This document shows positions 52,282-63,574 of a DNA stretch of 64,000 nucleotides, one piece after another (the first letter of the stretch is position 1; the number at the start of each line of letters is the position of its first letter). The notes below the pieces were generated by a model that did not search any database, had not been told where the DNA came from, and saw only the letters and a program-made list of their open reading frames with translations. Source of the DNA: Triatoma infestans. Its lineage: Eukaryota > Arthropoda > Insecta > Hemiptera > Reduviidae. Location: assembly GCA_011037195.1 (NCBI GenBank), contig JAAEAF010000254.1, forward strand, positions 124,001 through 188,000. Direction: 5' to 3'. A program made the translations under genes and the position numbers.

Positions 52282-52422
52282 TGTTATTTGGGGTTGAATA
52301 AATAAGCTGAATGATTACAAAATGAGCTTTCTTTGCTTATCAAGTATCAACTGTCACCCCGCGCCAAGCCATGTAACCTCCACCACCTTCGTGCACTCTG
52401 GTGATAATAATGTATATTAACA
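52282..52422 (-). repeat. gypsy 5' LTR (minus-strand element)
   Basis: A 141-bp LTR, TGTTATTT...ATTAACA, homologous to 44442-44603. It is short compared with most gypsy LTRs. Differences between the two LTRs are several substitutions and two indels, so the insertion is not recent. Confidence 0.9.
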
Positions 52423-52613
52423 TGAACATCAAGTCATTCTAATTACTATTACTTAGATAAAAGAATTGTATAATAAATTCCATAAATATTTTTTTATTTA
52501 CAATCAAAATGTATGGGCCAGCTCACATAGAGCTTTACACATAGTGGTAAACAGAGGAGGGAAATTTAGAGGTCTTGATAGTGTCGGGGTTTCAGTCTTC
52601 TTGATGAGGTAGG

Positions 52614-53910
52614 CTAGCCTATGTGGTAGTGTGATGTTGTTGGTAATGTGTTAAGTGTTAAGAAGAAGCTGTCTGTTAATTTGGTCATGTGTGTGTGTTG
52701 TCTGCAATATCGAGTCTCTGTGTATTTGGGTGTTCCTGATAAACCAGGTGCGTTTAGTGCTGTTCGTAGTACTTTCTTCTGAAATGTCTGTAATCGTTTC
52801 GTCAGTGCGTTGCTTGCTGTAATCCAGACTGGGCAGGCGTATGCCAGGAGAGGTCTGAGGAGCGTTTTATAGAGTAGTGTGGTGCAGGAGTGTTTGGTGG
52901 TGTGTTTCGGTTGTTGGAGTTTAGTGTTAAGGTGTAGTCTCCAGGTGAGTCTTGTGTTCAGGAACACGCCGAGATAGCGCACTCTTTGGTTCTTTTGTTT
53001 CCAAGGAACTTCTTGGTTCTTCATATGCATCATACGAAGGTTCTCATTTCGAAACCGTCGCAGGGCGAAGACTTTTGCTTCAGTTTTAAAAGCATTTACC
53101 TTTAGTTTCCATCGCTGGAACCAGTTTAATATTGTATCTAAAGACGTCTGTAAGTGTTTAAGTCTGTGTTGGAAGAAGCTTGCATGGTGTCGTCTGCTAT
53201 GTGGCTAGTATTGTTGAAGGTTCAGGTAGGTCCGAGTAGTAGAGGTTGAAAAGTATTCGGCTCATGATTGCGCCCTGTGGAAGTCCAGCGAGAATTCGTC
53301 GTGTAGTATTGTGCGTGCTGTTTAGTCTTACTTGGACGGTTTTGTCTTGTAAAAAGGATCCAACAATGTAATCAGGTAAGTTTGTGATTCTTAGTTTGTC
53401 GCCTTGTCCAGAGTGCTAATCTGTGTCAAATGCGGCTGCTACATCTAGAAAGACAGCCGCCGTGAATTTTCTGTCCTCAAAGTTGTCTACAGTGTTGGTA
53501 ACTATTAAGTTGATACACTGGGGAATGTCTTGGTCTAAATCCGAATTGATCTGGTGGAATTGTATTTGTGTCTATCAAATGTTGTAAGAGTCTTTTGTAG
53601 ATAGTTTTTCCAGTATTTTAGAGAGAGAACTTAAGAGGTTTATTGGGAGATAGCTATTAGGATCAGATTTTGACTTTCCAGGTGTGTGAAAACTATCAGT
53701 ATTGCGTTCTTCCCCCTTTTGGGGAAGTATCATAATCGCAGGCAAGCGTTAAAGATACTAGTTAGGAAGAGGCACTTTTTAGTACAGTATTTGGAATTAG
53801 GTCGTCTCCGGGAGTCTTTTTGTCGGCAAGTACTTTGATTATGGAGGATATTTCAGATGGTGAAGTAAAAGATATAAGAAGTTCTGCTGCTAGGAAAGGC
53901 TGTTGTTGTT
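52614..53910 (-). pseudogene. Jockey reverse transcriptase, broken
   Basis: Across frames: KTPGDDLIPNTVL (about 53810), PDQFGFRPRHSPVYQL (about 53550), AVFLDVAAAFDT (about 53440), GLPQGAIMSRILFNLYYSDL (about 53270), then VRYLGVFLNTRLTWRLHL and LLYKTLLRPLLAYACPVW in frame 52614-53033. The catalytic YADD block is not readable. The order of blocks is complete otherwise. Confidence 0.8.
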
Positions 53911-54119
53911 GGCTGTTTGTCGAATTCGTCGGTGTCGTGGTTTGTTTGGTCGGTTAATGTGAATTTGTTTTCTAGATGAGTCGCTAGTACCTTGCATTTT
54001 TCTTCGTCGCTTGTTGCTAGTGTATTGCATGTTTACAGTGGAGGGATCCATGTTTGTTCGTTTAGTAGTCTTTTTGTTTTCTCCAGAGATAACTGTCACC
54101 GGGGAGTCATCCCTTCTAA

Positions 54120-55550
54120 GTAGGATTTGCATCTTGAGATTCTGAGGTTGTCACGTTTCCATTTAATTTGCCGATTCAGTCGGTTTAAGGGAGTCTTGTC
54201 TGAAGGATTCCTAGTTCTCTGCCAAATCTTGCAAGTTCTGTTTTTTCATGTTTTTGATCATCAACTATGTGTCAAGCTAGCCAGGAAGGATTGCTTGAGG
54301 AAGAATGCTGATTAGTTGAAGAGGCGGACTGAGGATATGTTTTTGGAGAAGATCTTGATGAGTGTTGTCAGTTCCGGTTAGTATTTTTGGTCTTCTATTG
54401 CGTGATTCATTTCTGCTCATGATGATGATTAAAGTTTCACAGCGGCTGTAATTGGATGAATGATCACCATTGCAGTTTATGCATTTTGGCGTTTGTAGTT
54501 GGCGATTTGGACAAGCTGTGAAATGATGTCTCCTGCGCGCTTCACGCATTTAGGATCAAGTCGACAATTTTTTGTATGTCCAAACAACAGTTAGTTAGTG
54601 CAGTTAGTGCACTGAAAGATATGCTTAGTTTTTCTTCTTAGTTTCACTGTTACTACCGAATAGCAGAGGCATGTTAATTGGAAAATTGCCTTGCCTTTGT
54701 CGTTGTTCTCCAAAACCATTGCGCCCAGCGGTGTAGGGGCTGGAGGCTCGTATTTTTTGTTCAATAGCCTGGTGACAGAAATGACGGGGCAGGTTTTTGT
54801 TAATTCTTCATCTATTTCTTCATCTGTGATGGGGTATGGTAAACCTTTTATGATTACTGACAGTTTTTGTCTTCGGTATTTACGAAGGTGTAATATTTTA
54901 TGCGAGATTCGTCATAGAATTTGGTTAATTTCCTGAAATCGTCCAAGGCTTTTACTATGATTTTAAATTTATTTTTACATAATTGTGTCTAGAATGTGGG
55001 GAGCCAATTGCATTTTTAATTTGTTCTATTATTGTTTGATAATTGTCAGTGCCAATTCTAAATATTGGAGGTATTTTCAGTGGTTTATTAGATTATTTTG
55101 TTTGAGGTTCTTCAATTTCTGTGTTAGCTAATGGTGCAAATTTATTGTGTGTTGGAAATTGTGGTGAATGGAAACATATGATTTCTGGTTGCTGTGGTAA
55201 GTAGCTGCTTAGTCAATTTGCATGTTTTGTTTTTGTAATTTTGTAAGCCATGGAAAAACAACTTTTGAATTTAAATCCAAAGCATTAGTTTCATCTTTGG
55301 TTAGCAGCTTTTTGTAACTAATGTGACTGATGTTCTCACCATCTTCAAGGTTTTCTTCGTAGCTGTCCATTTCTTCTTGGACCCACTGCAACACGACGTC
55401 TGCTTTCTTTTCATTTTGATGAGTGAGCAGGTTTTTTCCTGTCTTGTCCCTTTTTCAGGGGTCGTTCGTTTTACAAATGAATTATTTTTCACTTTTATAA
55501 AGTAATTAATTACCTTAATTAAAGTATTTAAATCAGAGAGCAAAAACTTT
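54120..55550 (-). pseudogene. Jockey ORF1 (gag-like), broken
   Basis: The N-terminal frames 55301-55543 and 55209-55394 are lysine/serine-rich. Then NKFAPLANTEIEEP (about 55120) and PPIFRIGTDNYQTIIEQIKN (about 55060) mark the start of the RNA-binding domain. Frame 54277-54549 has HHFTACPNRQLQTPKCINC and CNGDHSSNYSRC, the zinc knuckles. It differs from the Jockey copy at 22790-28690 in sequence, so it is another family of the clade. Confidence 0.75.
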
Positions 55551-55599
55551 AGAATTTCACTGCACAGTGTTCATCCGGTTCTTATATAATAAATTAAAA

Positions 55600-56042
55600 T
55601 AGCACTTCAGAAGAATACCTAGCCCTACCCTTTTCCCAAAAGCCCCTTAAATGGAATTTCCCAGAGAAATATTTTAAAAGGTTATAGCTCTTTATATGTA
55701 TAGTTGAGACATAAGGTTTGAAGAAATCTCAAAAAAGTGAAAAATACATTCATGAAAGTGCTATTTGCGGTTGACAGATAACTTACTGTCGGATCCCATG
55801 ATGATACCCAAACGGAATGTCAAGTTTGAAATTACTGCGATTTTTCGTTTTTGAGCTATGGTGGACAGCACACTTACCCCATGTGTGTGTATACACACCA
55901 CACACACATCACACCAAAGATCAGTTTTAAAAAAATAATTAAGACTCAGGGGACCTCAAAACGTGTATTTCCGGTGAAAACTCGATATCGAAAATCAGAC
56001 ACGACCGCAATACTTCCTTTTATCGCAGTAAGAGAAAGTAAA
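55600..56042 (+). repeat. Family X copy, nearly full core
   Basis: CCAGAGAAATATTTTAAAAG, GCGGTTGACAGATAACTTAC, TGATACCCAAACGGAATGTC, GCGATTTTTCGTTTTTGAGC, a CA run at 55896-55912, then AAACGTGTATTTCCGGTGAA and ACGACCGCAATACTTCCTTT up to GAGAAAGTAAAA at 56042. There is no tandem array at the variable position. Confidence 0.8.
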
Positions 56043-56200
56043 AAGTGGTAAAACACATTAATTATATTATATCAGAAATAAAAAAAACTCAAAATAAAAC
56101 ACAATGAAGGAGTTCTAAAACTATATAGTGGCAGATTAAGAAGAGAGAAAAATTCATTTTATGAAAGGAGTATTTGTTTCTTAACACAAAATGTTTGTGA

Positions 56201-56435
56201 TGATTATGGAAAATAATTAAAAAAAAAGAGGGCTGCATATAAGTTTATTGTTCGTTCAAACCCGTGGGCTTGGATTAATTAAAAGTACACAATGTACAAG
56301 TGTTGCCCCAAAGAGAAAATAAATATTTTTACATAATACATATTCCCCCAACCTCAAAGACATTTACAAACACTGCAGGAAACGTAGAAATAGGGCAAAT
56401 AAAAGATATAAAATATTTACAATCTATAAAGCTCA
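56201..56435 (-). repeat. BEL-2 3' LTR (minus-strand element)
   Basis: Matches 60612-60924 by TGATTATGGAAAATAAT, AAGTTTATTGTTCGTT, GGGCTTGGATTAATTA and ATTTACAAT. It lacks about 80 bp present in the other LTR. It ends near GCTCA at 56435. Confidence 0.78.
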
Positions 56436-56599
56436 AGTTCAAAATTTAATAGCAATTATTTTGGTAATGGACACGTAATTAGCCTTTTGATAAGTCCATT
56501 CAGATTCTTAAAGTCACCACTCTCACTAGGTTGTCTTTACCCGGGTGGGTCTTACGATGACTCAAACCATTGTAGCGGTGGTACATCTTTAATCAGCAC

Positions 56600-57450
56600 T
56601 ATCTACCTGAGGATAAATTGTTTTTTAGTACACCTTTGGAACGTTGTTTATGGAATGTAGATAGTCATATACGCACATTATTTGCGAGAGTTTCTGAATA
56701 TGCCGCGACATCCTGTTAACAGAAACATTGTTATAATCATAATCAGGTAAAGAACACAAATTCTCTCCAATGAGAAAATGGCCAGACGTAAGGTAGGAAA
56801 ATTCATCAGTAGTATCGTTTAAGGCTACCAATTGTCTGGAGTTTAAGCAACCTCTACTCGACATAGTAGCGCTGACAATGTGGTAAAACTTGCGGAATTC
56901 GTAGCCCTTCGCAAATGGAATTTCATCGATTTTACCGTGTCAGGTGAATTGCTCCTTAGCTGCAAATTCTTGAAACTTATTATTATTTTGTTTAGAAAAT
57001 AAGAATTTCTTTAGCTCCCTTAACTGAGAATTAGCGCCGACAAAATTAGTTCCATAGCCACTACGGAGGTTTTAACAATGTGCACGCCGACTGATGAAAC
57101 GACGCAATAAAGCTACGACGCGTCGGAAGTTAAATCTCCAACCTTATCCAAATGAATGGTAGCTAGACGCACAAAAAGTGCGATGTATTCTCGTATTTGT
57201 ATTGATCCTGCATAATCAATTCCAACATTTCAAAATGCCAGAACTGGATGCACTCTTTGAGGAAGCATACCCATTTGTTTCTTTGCTGTTTCTGCATTAA
57301 ATTTGAAGCAGACATGACATTTCCTTATTACGTCCCTCACCAAGTTGCGTAATCTCGATATCCAAATCCTTTGTCTTAATGCTGAAATGAGTAGTTAGGG
57401 CCTAGCATGAAGTATCTTAGATGTTCAGCTGTAACTATCAAATTTGTCAA
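56600..57450 (-). pseudogene. BEL-2 integrase remnant
   Basis: Frame 56625-56864 has LNSRQLVALNDTTDEFSYLT, then SGHFLIGENL, the BEL integrase end (usual LNSRPL...LTPGHFLIG). Above it, pieces with the zinc-binding and core regions (for example CHVCFKFNAE at about 57300) can be followed across frames. It is too decayed to judge all catalytic residues. Confidence 0.65.
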
Positions 57451-58129
57451 GTGGTATCTTTTTGGCAATATAATTTGAAATTTACCTTCAAATGGCAGTA
57501 GAGGATTTTATAATCGTCCACTAACTCTGAGTACCTCTTCTTCGTCTAAAAATGGTGTTAAAGAGTTAAGTTCACCCTTAAGCTTGGACGATGAATTTTT
57601 GATGATTGAGATCTCATTCGCAAAATAGATATGTTGTACTATTTTAATTACACAATGAAGGGCCTTACGGAGTTCCAAACAATTTACAGGTCAATTGTTT
57701 TCAGTAGAGTGCTGGCAATTATAAACAAGCCTTAAGCAATTACTCGCGTAATTTAGCCAAACTAGAAAATTTATTAATTATTTAGTAAAATTCTTCGATT
57801 TTAGAAATAATTAAGGACACTTTAGGTTTGTGTGCTTCGGAAACGTTAACTAATTCCGATAATTTAAATTCAGGGCAAGTTGGTAAAGTGGGTAGCTAAT
57901 TTGGACCTTTCGACCACAGTTAGTTGTCTGTTAAAATGCTGGTATAACTCCTCTTGATACCAGATCCGCCGGGTCGTCCAACGTTGTTAAAATGCCTAGC
58001 CAATTTGGACCTTCCGACCACAGTTTTTTGTCTGCTAAAATGCATGGTAAAACTGCTCTTGATACCAGATCCGCCTGGTTGTGCAATGTTGATACATGTT
58101 ATGGTCACTCGTTTGGCCACAAACGTTTT

Positions 58130-58700
58130 CTACCTGATGGCCAGTGCTGACAACCAAGATAGCACTACCGTTGAATCGGTCAATAAGTGTGTTTCTTGAA
58201 TGTTAATCCTAATTGCCTTCACAACCTTCTGCATCAATTGAGATAACAAAACTGCTCCGCATGATTTCAGTCTAGGAATGCTCAACTTCTTCAGTGAAGC
58301 AACCCTTGATTTCGATGCTATATGGCAAGTTTTGTCTTCTCCTTTACCAGAGTACAAATTAACACATGCACCCAAATAACACTTGAGCGTCAGAGAAACC
58401 ACTGAACTAATGTTATGTATTCATCCACAAGAGTAGGCCGATGGAACCGAATTTCACTCATATAGGATTAATTGATTAATTGTTCATAAATTGAAGTCCA
58501 TTCTAACAACAGATTAGTCGGAAGTATATCATTCCAATCCAATTTTGCCAACCATATAGATGCATAAAAACATTACAAATTATGATTATTGGGCTAATTA
58601 ATCCAAGTGGATCGAATATGGAAGCAATAATTGCCAAAACTGACCTTTTTGTGTAGACGTTTATGCTTGAGCAATGAATGTGAATGTTATGAGCAATCAT
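58130..58700 (-). pseudogene. BEL-2 Pao peptidase A17 / RNase H region
   Basis: Frame 58503-58700 has TKRSVLAIIASIFDPLGLIS, the Pao hallmark behind RT. Frame 58130-58402 has ASKSRVASLKKLSIPRLKSC, then GAVLLSQLMQKV and LTDSTVVLSWL, with the TDS aspartate. These are two frames with a gap, in the correct order. Confidence 0.8.
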
Positions 58701-59640
58701 TTATTGATCTGTAGAAGGATTCCACAATAAACCTAATATTTTTATGCCACCTTCCTTACTAAAGCTTAGAAAAAATTGGGTCTCCCTCACTGTGTTCTTT
58801 TGGTACGTTTAAAAGTAATTCCGGAGCATTGGAAGTCCATTTTCTTAAATGAAAACCATCACATTTTAATAGGTTGATTAATTGGTTTTGAAAATGTAAA
58901 GCCTCCTAAACTGTACTGGCCACAGAAATGCAATCATCTACATGCATGTCATTAATCAGGATTTTAGCTGCATCGGAAAATTTATGGCTCTCATCTTCAA
59001 GCAACCTACTGCAAGGAATGGAGCAAGGTATATGCAAGACCATATGTTATGTTTTTCAACTTTTACTTTTGAAACTCATTAGAATCATCCACCAAAGAAT
59101 TCTTTGAACTGAAGTATAATCGTTATGTATCTTAACTTGGCGATAATTTGCGATTTCTGCCGAGAAACATATGTGATGTTTACAAAACATTATGATGATA
59201 GAACACAAATCTTCTTGATGGTAGAATATCATGCAGAATATCATTGAGAAATCCCCCACTGGTGGTTTTAAATGATGCATCAAAAACTACTCTAGTTTTC
59301 GTTTTGGAACTCGTTTAAAAACAGGATGAATAGGAAGCAAGTACACAGGTTTAGAGGCCATTTCCTTTCTCAACTGGTGACATATGCCCTAAATCAATAT
59401 ATTCATGCCTAAATTTTATATACTCATATTTTAATTCTGGTGAATAATTTAAACGAGTTTCTAGTTTTAAAAAGTCTAGTTTTTGCACCTTGTAAAGATT
59501 TACCTAGTTGTGATGAATCTTGTTTAAAAGGTAATCTAACAATATACCTTGCATCGTTGTTCCTAGTTGTTTGACTGGAAGTACCAATCAATCGTATGAA
59601 CTGGTCTTTCTAATTCTCAATTTTCCAGAATAGTTGTATC
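58700..59640 (-). pseudogene. BEL-2 reverse transcriptase remnant
   Basis: Minus strand, in several frames: VFDASFKTTSGGFLND (about 59270), RVLWWMILMSFK (about 59080), VTYG-like phrases and GGFTF/LKCDGFHLRKW (about 58850). The catalytic block is not clearly readable. Confidence 0.6.
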
Positions 59641-59665
59641 CTTTCATCTAGTGAATCATTTTTAA

Positions 59666-60183
59666 TTAAAAACCTCTCCTCTCCTCTACGTCACTGCTGG
59701 GTATAAAACCAAACAATGTCCAGCCAAAATAAGTATTAACTAGCGTTGGGAAACCCAGGGTCTTTATATAGTCGCCTGGAATTAAAACATCAAAGTATAT
59801 TTCTGTACCAATCAACAAATCTACCTTAACTGCAATATTAAATCTAGGATCTGCTAAGGTGGTATTGCTAAGTAACTTCCAATAAGTAATATTTGTGAAA
59901 GTACTAGGTGTTTTACCTGTTATCCGGGATAGTATTAAACATCTTATATAAGGTTTGAAATACCATTGATTGATTCGATATTGATAGTAGTAGTACAATG
60001 ATCAATATTTGACTGAATTTCATTAGTTCCATGAATTGGGGTACTGTTACTATGTTTATGTAATTGCAGGCGTTGAACTAGAGATTCGCTAATAAAATTA
60101 GTCTGAGAACCACTGTCCAAGAGTGCTCTACGCATGAGTTTGGCTCTGCAATCTCGAACCTTTAAGAGAACTGTTGCTAACAA
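59666..60183 (-). pseudogene. BEL-2 aspartic protease (DUF1758)
   Basis: RRALLDSGSQTNFISESLVQ carries the DSG active-site motif. Frame 59666-59998 continues with FNIAVKVDLLIGTEIYFDVL, typical of the part behind the protease (the DxLIGxDYxxxI phrase). A frame change at about 59950 divides it. Confidence 0.78.
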
Positions 60184-60611
60184 ACAATAAGAAAGAACAA
60201 TTAGTTTGAGTTGGTTCAGTAGTTAATTATGCTTCCAATTTCATATGCTTCAGAATCATCTTGTGTTTAAAATTTCAAACTGTGCGTTACAATAGTTGTA
60301 CCACCCTTCATCCAATAAATTTAATCTTGTTTTAATTAGATGTGTTGTACGGTTGTGTAGCAATTTTTTTCACATTCCGAAACGTTTCTGCTCTACTTAT
60401 GGCAGCTTCATGTATGCCTATCAATTTTATTAAGGAATTAATTAGATTTTGCTCATTTTGTAAAATCAAATAAATAAGTTGAAGGTTACCTGATGTAGAT
60501 GAATTTAGTAAACACACAAAACACTATTCACACTTATAACAATATTTATAAATGGATTCACCAGTTTTTGTTTACAGAATCCAAGCCTCAGAGGACCAAA
60601 ATTTTTATTGG
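60184..60611 (-). pseudogene. BEL-2 gag remnant and leader
   Basis: A short frame (60332-60517) with no firm motif and AT-rich sequence. The position between protease and 5' LTR implies it is what is left of gag, which must be mostly deleted (about 300 bp where the family has over 1000). Confidence 0.4.
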
Positions 60612-60924
60612 TGATTATGGAAAATAATAAAAATAAAGTTGACTGTATAAAAGTTTATTGTTCGTTTTAATCCATGGGCTCGGATTAATTACAATGTACC
60701 CAATGTACATGTAGAAATTCACAAATTAGAACTAAAACCTAATTTAACAAATTCACAAACATGCTCCAAAGCAATGGCTACTACATGCTACCGAGAGAAT
60801 GTAAGCAAAGTGAGGCAGATTCAGCAGTGTTGCTCCAAAGAAAATAAATACCATACAAGTAGTGTGCAAAATAAATAGGAATAACCAGTTTATAATATAA
60901 AATTTACAATTTATCACTTAGCAC
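60612..60924 (-). repeat. BEL-2 5' LTR (minus-strand element)
   Basis: Begins TGATTATGGAAAATAATA and ends near TTAGCA at 60924. On its inner side the minus strand reads TTTTGGTCCTCTGAGGCTTG (about 60583-60602), which contains a TGG start and could be the primer binding site. Confidence 0.78.
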
Positions 60925-61690
60925 AAGAAACGGAATTCTTGGAGCTAAGATAATAAAATAACACAAATACAATCAAGTTGTGTAGTAAAACATATGAACA
61001 AAAAGTGAGTTTTGGAAAAGAAAATGAAAAATATTCAGAAATCATAAATGGAAATGCCTAGTAATGAAAAATTAAAGAAGATTTGATATAATATATGCAG
61101 TAGCAGTAACAGTAATATAAAGGTCAGAGTGGATTACTAACCCAATTAATTTGTAGATAAATTTATTATATTAATGGCGGTGCGGGCATAATGATAAATA
61201 CAATTTATTTTATCGGCAGACTAAATTTTGATTAGCTCAGCCTATGTATTGTTGTTTGCCGAAAGTTGAATGTAATTTTGTATAAGGGAAAAGAGTTACT
61301 CCTTCTTGAGACAGCAAATTTTATAAATGTCATTGCAGGACAGACATATTGGACCTTGTCACGTCACGTCAAAAATAATCTTAACTAGCTGATGATTTTC
61401 AGTGTACTAATAGGGCCTACGAAGTAAATATTCACCTCTTTTGAAATCATGAAATAATTCTATAAAGGTGGTCGCAGTTTTTACTTACAAATCCTCTCTA
61501 TGTAGTTAAACAATATATTAGTTCCAAATTTTGCAACTATTTTTAATTTTGACTTTATCTCACATAAATTCAGCTCACCCATTTCTGCAAAAGGCTCCTT
61601 CACAATTAAGATCCGTTGTATTCTCCATGTGGGACTGCCTTTAATTAGTTAATGAAAACATATTCTAAGTAAGCGATCACCTTACATGGA
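60925..61690. other. AT-rich spacer
   Basis: No gene, LTR or repeat recognised. Confidence 0.4.
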
Positions 61691-61694
61691 CTGA

Positions 61695-61935
61695 AACAGA
61701 TTCATTGTCCATTTTTTTTTTTTTTTTTTTTTTTTTTGTTGTATTGTCTGTGGGGAAGGGACCAAGCCCCCTATGTATCCAAGCCCTTCAGGGCCATATA
61801 GCTACCCCAAAGTTCGGAGCCTTTTCAGTGCACTGCCACCCTCCGGACAGTGTTCTCTCGTTACAGACAACACTGTCCATCACCGGACAGTGAGCTGTAA
61901 GAGACTCCTAGGAAGAAAAAATCTAAGGGCAGTTC
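61695..61935 (-). mobile_element. SINE copy with LINE-derived 3' tail, minus strand
   Basis: On the minus strand it begins with the SINE body (TTAGATTTTTTCTTCCTAGG, GGACAGTGTTGTCTGTAACG), matching 13403-13500. It then continues with GGGGTAGCTATATGGCCC and GGTCCC...CCCCACAGACAA (61744-61808) and ends in a long A-run (a T-run at 61712-61738 on the plus strand). The tRNA head is lost, so it is 5' truncated. The tail equals the 3' end of the LINE at 22000-22712. Confidence 0.82.
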
Positions 61936-62240
61936 TTCCTAGTAATCGTGTCAAATTTTCGATATCCATACCGGAACTATCAATTTTGAGGTCCTCTTAC
62001 CCCCAAAGTGGTTTTTAGCACATGGTCAGTGTGTATGTGTGTTTGAACAGAATAGCTCAAAAACGAAAAATCGCAGAAACTTCAAACTTGATATTCTGTT
62101 TGGGTATCACCATGGGATCCGACAGTAGTTATCTGTCAAAACTCCTCAACCGGAAGTACCACTTTACAGAATGGTTTTGCAATTTTCTCGAAAATGGCTA
62201 CAACGATTTTCTTTGAACTTTGTAAATCAACTATACATAC
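61936..62240 (-). repeat. Family X copy, minus strand
   Basis: The plus strand reads AGTTCTTCCTAGTAATCGTG, a TCAATTTTGAGGTCCTCTTA segment, GTGTGTATGTGTGTTTG, AGCTCAAAAACGAAAAATCG, CAAACTTGATATTCTGTTTG, CCGGAAGTACCACTTTACAG and GAAAATGGCTACAACGATTT. This is the reverse complement of the family X core, in order. Confidence 0.8.
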
Positions 62241-62559
62241 GAATATAAATTAACTAATACAGGTTAAATTGGTAATGGTTGTATATTGCAATTTCTTTCG
62301 TTAGAAAAGATTTAAAATTAGGTGTTCAGTTAAAAAACTTTTTTAACTCTTTCTTTAATTTAAAAATACAACTCCAAACAATTTCTAACCAAAAAACAAT
62401 TTACAATTAAGAAGGTCAAGAAGAAGTCGTGTTTTTGTCAGATTTACTCTTAATTAGAATTTTTTCAATCTCGCCGAATTTCCAAATTCCATTTCGACAG
62501 GAAAATTTCGATATTAAGCGATATTTGTCACTACCAAGTACCAACATAATGTGTGCCCA

Positions 62560-62770
62560 TATACACATACGATGCAATACCACTGAAGGTCTCCTTCTAC
62601 CACTTCTCTGAACATTATATCTTAGTTTCATTTAGATTTAATTCTATATTGTTGACATCACAATATTTTCGTAAAACAACTTTCCTTGCAAGACAAACAA
62701 AATGTCCGAAACAATCAATAGGTCATCCCCAAATAGTCTGAAGTTCCTTTTTTTCTCAAAAAAAAAAAAA
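62560..62770 (-). pseudogene. Possible LINE RT palm remnant
   Basis: On the minus strand from 62750: NFRLFGDDLLIVSDILF and LQGKLFYENIVMST, then an LNLNETKI phrase in a neighbouring frame. This resembles the FADD block of LINE reverse transcriptases and the segment behind it, with A changed to G. Short and isolated. Confidence 0.4.
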
Positions 62771-62819
62771 ATCCTGTTCCTAAAAACCAAAAAATAGATA
62801 ACAAAGGTGAAAGTATCTT

Positions 62820-63185
62820 CCCAGGGCTGTAGCTACCTAAGTCCTGACTGAGCGATTATTACCAGAAAAGATCTGAAGCATGCATCAGTCATAAGTCCGC
62901 ATGCCGACTTGGGTTTCCTCACGGAGCACTGTAATCCCAAGGGGCACCTGAAGAAGCTGGACCTAGAACACGATAGCACCTGCAGATTCTGTGGGGAGCT
63001 AGAGAAGACTCCAATACACCTCCTAACAGACTACGAGCAATCAGCCAGACAAGATTTGGAAACCTTGTAGTTACCAGGTGTTGGAGCAAGATATACCCTC
63101 CTGAGTAACTTCACAGATTCTGAGATTTCTCGGAGATCTTCATTTGGAATTGGTGCTGTAGGATGAGTGATTAGTGGGTGGCACA
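62820..63185 (+). pseudogene. LINE ORF2 C-terminal tail remnant
   Basis: The plus strand reads LGFLTEHCNPKGHLKKLDLE, then HDSTCRFCGELEKTPIHLLT. This is the CCHC-type end of R1/LOA-like LINEs (usual GHCxxxxHLxxL...CxxCxxxxETxxHxLxxC). The final cysteine is changed to tyrosine (DYEQ). The rest of the LINE is absent. Confidence 0.65.
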
Positions 63186-63570
63186 ATGGGCCGCAGTGCG
63201 CAGTACCCAAAAAATAATGAAGTGAGTCGCCTTGTAATAGTCATTTATTAAATGATTTTGGACAGTTCGCAGCAGTTTTCCTCCGATATCCTACATTTAT
63301 AATTTACTCCATAATTTAAAATGGTTCCCGAAGCCAAAGGCGTTTAAAAACAATAAAAAAGTCAATGTAAAAAGCTGATTAAAAGTCAGTTATTTTAAGT
63401 TTTAGTTTTAATTCTCTTAGGTTATCTGGCTTGCCTCCCCAAAATAATATCTTTATCAACCGCCCAACACCTTCTTTTTGCAAGAATGTTAGTGAAAATT
63501 TTGGTCATGGAATTCATTAGTGTAATACTTCTATACTTGTTACGTCACTTTATTGCCTTTACTTCCTCTT
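63186..63570. other. AT-rich spacer
   Basis: No gene or repeat recognised. Confidence 0.4.
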
Positions 63571-63574
63571 AATC

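Larger units (their letters stand above)
44438..52427 (-). mobile_element. Ty3/gypsy retrotransposon with nested insertions
   Basis: Short LTRs lie at 44442-44603 and 52282-52422, with GAAC at 44438-44441 and 52424-52427 as a probable 4-bp target duplication. On the minus strand: primer binding site, gag (52220-50720), RT (50686-50069), RNase H (49812-49610) and the integrase/pol C-terminus (45140-44680). Most of protease and integrase is missing. Inside it sit a solo LTR (51216-51808), a hAT transposon (to 49609) and a LINE (45140-46960). No env-like frame was seen. Confidence 0.88.
52480..55550 (-). mobile_element. Jockey-clade LINE, second copy, decayed
   Basis: On the minus strand: ORF1 from about 55550 to 54120, then RT from about 53910 to 52614, with the 3' end near 52480. 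The endonuclease is largely missing, and the sequence passes from ORF1 remnants to the RT within about 300 bp. Many stops occur. It lies directly beside the gypsy 5' LTR, with only about 50 bp between them. Confidence 0.8.
56201..60924 (-). mobile_element. Second BEL/Pao retrotransposon, strongly decayed
   Basis: LTRs lie at 56201-56435 and 60612-60924, and both begin TGATTATGGAAAATAAT. On the minus strand: a gag remnant near 60240-60520, protease (60183-59944), RT and A17 region (59640-58130) and integrase (57450-56600). Frames are short throughout. The LTRs differ by a large indel (235 versus 313 bp), and I see no target duplication. It is clearly older than the BEL element at 7115-13308. 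Confidence 0.82.

Noticed and set aside
56196..60930. Target duplication for the second BEL element
   Set aside because: TGTGA on the left and CAAGA on the right do not match. Either the LTR ends are misplaced or the element was rearranged.
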